From an uncultured Sphingorhabdus sp. (GTDB lineage Bacteria; Pseudomonadota; Alphaproteobacteria; Sphingomonadales; Sphingomonadaceae), in the NCBI GenBank assembly GCA_937873665.1, contig CALMYW010000072.1, positions 1-6,389 on the forward strand: DNA of 6,389 nucleotides, given 5' to 3'. The translations under genes were made by a program, and so were the position numbers. This document shows, piece by piece, positions 4,707 to 6,389 of this stretch. The notes beneath the pieces were generated by a model, which was given only the letters and a program-made list of their open reading frames with translations, made no database searches and had not been told where the DNA came from. Positions within the stretch are counted from its first letter, which is position 1. Each line of letters starts with the position of its first letter.

Positions 4707-6032
4707 ATGCAGAAGCAGGTCAACTGCTCGCAAGATGATGGGCGAGTTACTGAGATTGGCTGCATCTTGGATGTTGTTTCCCTTTATAACCGTAGGCTGG
4801 TAACAATGACGAGTGGTTATCAAAATCAAGCTACCGAGTGTTGGACGTTCCAATCGCAGAAGCGACCTCCTTCAATCCGACTGTTCAATACTATCGGCGT
4901 TTGGTTGAATGGTCTAAACATACGGCGTCCCCTCGTCGCCGGGGAGATATTACACCAGGCCTGCCAACGAACGAAGCTATCTTACTGGGGCGAAGATGAT
5001 TTCATCACACCGCTCGAGCTCCTAATCGAGGCGCTGGAACGTGAGGCGCAACTAACCCCCTTTGGCCGCGCCATAATGCGTGGGCTTCTCAGGTCCTTCG
5101 TTGAGAACCGATTGCGCATACAACGCTATGCGATGGATCATCCGGCCGCAATGGAAGCCCCACTTGCACCTGCCTTGGTCGTCATTGGCATGCCCCGTAC
5201 CGGAACGACGTTGCTCTATAACCTGCTTGCTCAAGATCCCGCCGCCCGTCCATTGCTCGGGTGGGAGAGTTTATCGCCCGCGCCCGCCCCAGGCAAGCGG
5301 CTGGACTTACGATCTATACAAGCGGGGCTTATTGCAGTAGGCATTAAGAGAGCAGTGCCTGAATTGTCACAGATCCACCCCTTTTCAGCCAATGCTCCCG
5401 AGGAGTGCACATGGCTGATGATGAACACCTTTCGCTCTTGGGCATTCTCGCTATTTGCGTATGTGCCGTCTTATGAGAACTGGTTGTGGAGGCTTGATGA
5501 GTCAGCTTGGGCATCTGTGTATGAGGAGTATCGTAGGCAGCTCCTCGTGTTGCAGCATCAGCGAGCGGGCGCGCACTGGGTCTTGAAATCTCCCGTACAT
5601 CTCATGTCGGTCGGACCATTACTGAAAGCCGTCGGTGGTGCCCGGGTCGTGCTCACAGAGCGATCCCCCCAGGAGAGCGTTCCGTCAACCTGTAGCCTCT
5701 TTGCCACGATGCGTGCACTTGGATCGGATCATGTCGACCGGCCCGCGCTTGGTAGAAATGTTGTAGAACGGCTTGCCGAAGGCCTGCGGCGTACACAGGC
5801 TGCGCGATGTGCCGAGCCGAAACGTATTATCTGTGTCAAGTACAGCAATCTAATTGCGGACCCGGTTGCCGAGGTCCGCCGAATCTACAATCATTTCGAA
5901 ATTACGTTGACCTCTAAAGCCGAAGCGTCAATGCGGCAATGGATTCGAGCTATGCAGCATGCGCCCAAGCATCGATATTCACTGGCTCAGTTTGGCCTCG
6001 ACGAGGCAATAATAAATGAATCCTTTAGATGA
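4707..6032 (+). CDS. Sulfotransferase-family protein (PAPS-dependent, Sulfotransfer_3 type)
   Basis: Predicted to move a sulfonate group from 3'-phosphoadenosine 5'-phosphosulfate (PAPS) to a hydroxyl or amine. Counting 441 residues from ATG 4707: an N-terminal helical region (about 57-150); the 5'-phosphosulfate loop VVIGMPRTGTTLLYNLLAQD (158-177); GWESLSPAPAPG (185-196); the PEECTWL segment (231-237); WVLKSPVHL (291-299); a 3'-phosphate-binding region ARVVLTERSPQESVPS (312-327), where ERSP replaces the more usual HRDP; VKYSNLIADP (377-386); and a final HRYSLAQFGLD (422-432). These match, from memory, a family common in actinobacteria and proteobacteria. The first 33 residues look unlike the family, and ATG 4806 (408 residues) may be the true start; neither start has a strong Shine-Dalgarno. 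The protein stops soon after the FGLD block, and family members often continue for a few more residues, so a slight C-terminal clip is possible. The acceptor is unknown. Confidence 0.82.
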   Translation: MQKQVNCSQDDGRVTEIGCILDVVSLYNRRLVTMTSGYQNQATECWTFQSQKRPPSIRLFNTIGVWLNGLNIRRPLVAGEILHQACQRTKLSYWGEDDFITPLELLIEALEREAQLTPFGRAIMRGLLRSFVENRLRIQRYAMDHPAAMEAPLAPALVVIGMPRTGTTLLYNLLAQDPAARPLLGWESLSPAPAPGKRLDLRSIQAGLIAVGIKRAVPELSQIHPFSANAPEECTWLMMNTFRSWAFSLFAYVPSYENWLWRLDESAWASVYEEYRRQLLVLQHQRAGAHWVLKSPVHLMSVGPLLKAVGGARVVLTERSPQESVPSTCSLFATMRALGSDHVDRPALGRNVVERLAEGLRRTQAARCAEPKRIICVKYSNLIADPVAEVRRIYNHFEITLTSKAEASMRQWIRAMQHAPKHRYSLAQFGLDEAIINESFR

Positions 6033-6097
6033 GCAGTGTGAGCATGGATCAACCTTAGAAGTAGTCCTGTACTCGAGCCATTTGCTTGGCCCCCAAC
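6033..6097. other. Short spacer between sulfotransferase and IS3 end
   Basis: Sixty-five bases between the sulfotransferase stop and the presumed IS boundary. No hairpin-plus-T-run terminator is visible. If the IS inserted into the tail of the gene, part of the original C-terminus would now lie on the other side of the element, outside the window. Confidence 0.3.
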
Positions 6098-6334
6098 TGA
6101 GGTTCCCCCGAAATTTAGTCTCCCAAGGGTGACCTAGACTATCTGTCACACTGGAGACGATGATGCAGAAGATTCCGAAGCAAGCGTACACCGCCGAGTT
6201 CAAGGAACAGGCGATGAAGCGGGTCAAGGACGGCAAGCGTGTGAGCGCGGTCGCTAAGGAGATGGGTCTGATCGAGCAGACCCTGCGCAACTGGGTGAAG
6301 GCGTTCGATGTCGGCACGCTCCACGGTGCGGGCA
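6098..6334 (+). mobile_element. IS3-family insertion sequence, left end fragment
   Basis: The element is recognised by its orfA. Its left terminal repeat probably begins at TGAGGTTCCCCCG (6098-6110); this boundary is inferred from the TG start and its distance from orfA, because the matching right end is not present to compare. The leader ends with GGAG (6153-6156) before the paired ATGs at 6160 and 6163. The sequence departs from orfA at about 6334, where another IS-like end begins. Confidence 0.6.
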
Positions 6335-6372
6335 TGAACCGCCCCGGTTTTTGCGGAGGCCCGGGATTGTGA
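6160..6372 (+). pseudogene. IS3-family transposase OrfA, truncated by a second IS end
   Basis: OrfA is the helix-turn-helix DNA-binding subunit of IS3-family transposases; it is normally about 90-100 residues and is joined to OrfB by frameshifting. The first 58 residues here are typical: MMQKIPKQAYTAEFKEQA, then a helix-turn-helix (about 27-50, SAVAKEMGLIEQTLRNWVKA), then FDVGTLHGAG. The frame then reads MNRPGFCGGPGL and stops at TGA 6370-6372. That tail is translated from what looks like an IS terminal repeat, not from orfA. The leucine-zipper part of OrfA, which should follow, is missing, so this copy should not be functional. Start: GGAG at 6153-6156 serves ATG 6160 or, with better spacing, ATG 6163. 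Confidence 0.8.
6335..6361. repeat. Probable terminal inverted repeat of a second IS3-like element
   Basis: TGAACCGCCCCGGTTTTTGC (6335-6354) followed by GGAGGCC has the form of many IS3-family terminal repeats, which commonly begin TGAACCGCCCCGG and contain GGAGRC a little further in. It starts exactly where orfA similarity ends. The remaining 28 bases to the window edge would be the interior of this second element. Its orientation cannot be decided, because neither of its ORFs is reached. Confidence 0.5.
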
Positions 6373-6389
6373 GTCAGACCGACAGGGCC

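Noticed and set aside
5979..6335. - strand ORF of 118 codons across the sulfotransferase end and IS3 start
   Set aside because: It is antisense to both the sulfotransferase tail and orfA, with no domain recognised; it also spans an IS boundary.
1..6389. CRISPR arrays, tRNA/rRNA genes, riboswitches, att sites
   Set aside because: No regularly spaced repeats, cloverleaf-like segments or known conserved RNA blocks were seen on either strand by eye.

Overview
The window looks like an accessory island in an IS-rich proteobacterial genome, possibly a betaproteobacterium. That assignment rests only on the style of the two transposases and a mixed base composition: GC-rich IS ends against visibly AT-richer spacers. 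It is an inference. No rRNA, tRNA or core housekeeping gene is present to anchor taxonomy.

Layout, all genes on the + strand: (1) 1-738, the 3' part of a DDE transposase of the kind usually labelled ISNCY, entering from the left edge. (2) 739-1191, a gene-poor spacer with an AT-rich inverted repeat and, at its end, a good Shine-Dalgarno driving an 8-codon ORF whose stop overlaps the next start. (3) 1192-2064, an LCM/Tcmp-type SAM-dependent O-methyltransferase. (4) 2291-3112 and 3516-4271, two paralogous alpha/beta hydrolases that share WYFT and YDLRGHG signatures but differ at the nucleophile elbow. (5) 4707-6032 (perhaps starting at 4806), a sulfotransferase-family protein with an intact PAPS-binding loop. 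(6) 6098-6389, the left end of an IS3-family element whose orfA breaks off where a second IS3-like terminal repeat begins, so one IS appears nested in another.

The four central enzymes are the kinds that decorate or release lipid or polyketide-like products: O-methylation, ester or thioester hydrolysis, and sulfonation. There is no synthase, carrier protein, transporter or regulator in view, so the substrate and pathway cannot be read from the window. The best working hypothesis is a tailoring fragment of a secondary-metabolite or lipid-modifying locus, bracketed and probably carved out by IS elements.

The genes are not tightly coupled. Gaps of roughly 225 to 450 bp separate them. Some gaps hold short ORFs that may be gene remnants, and the last one, ahead of the sulfotransferase, holds a striking cluster of palindromes. 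This suggests separately transcribed genes or a locus in decay rather than a compact operon.
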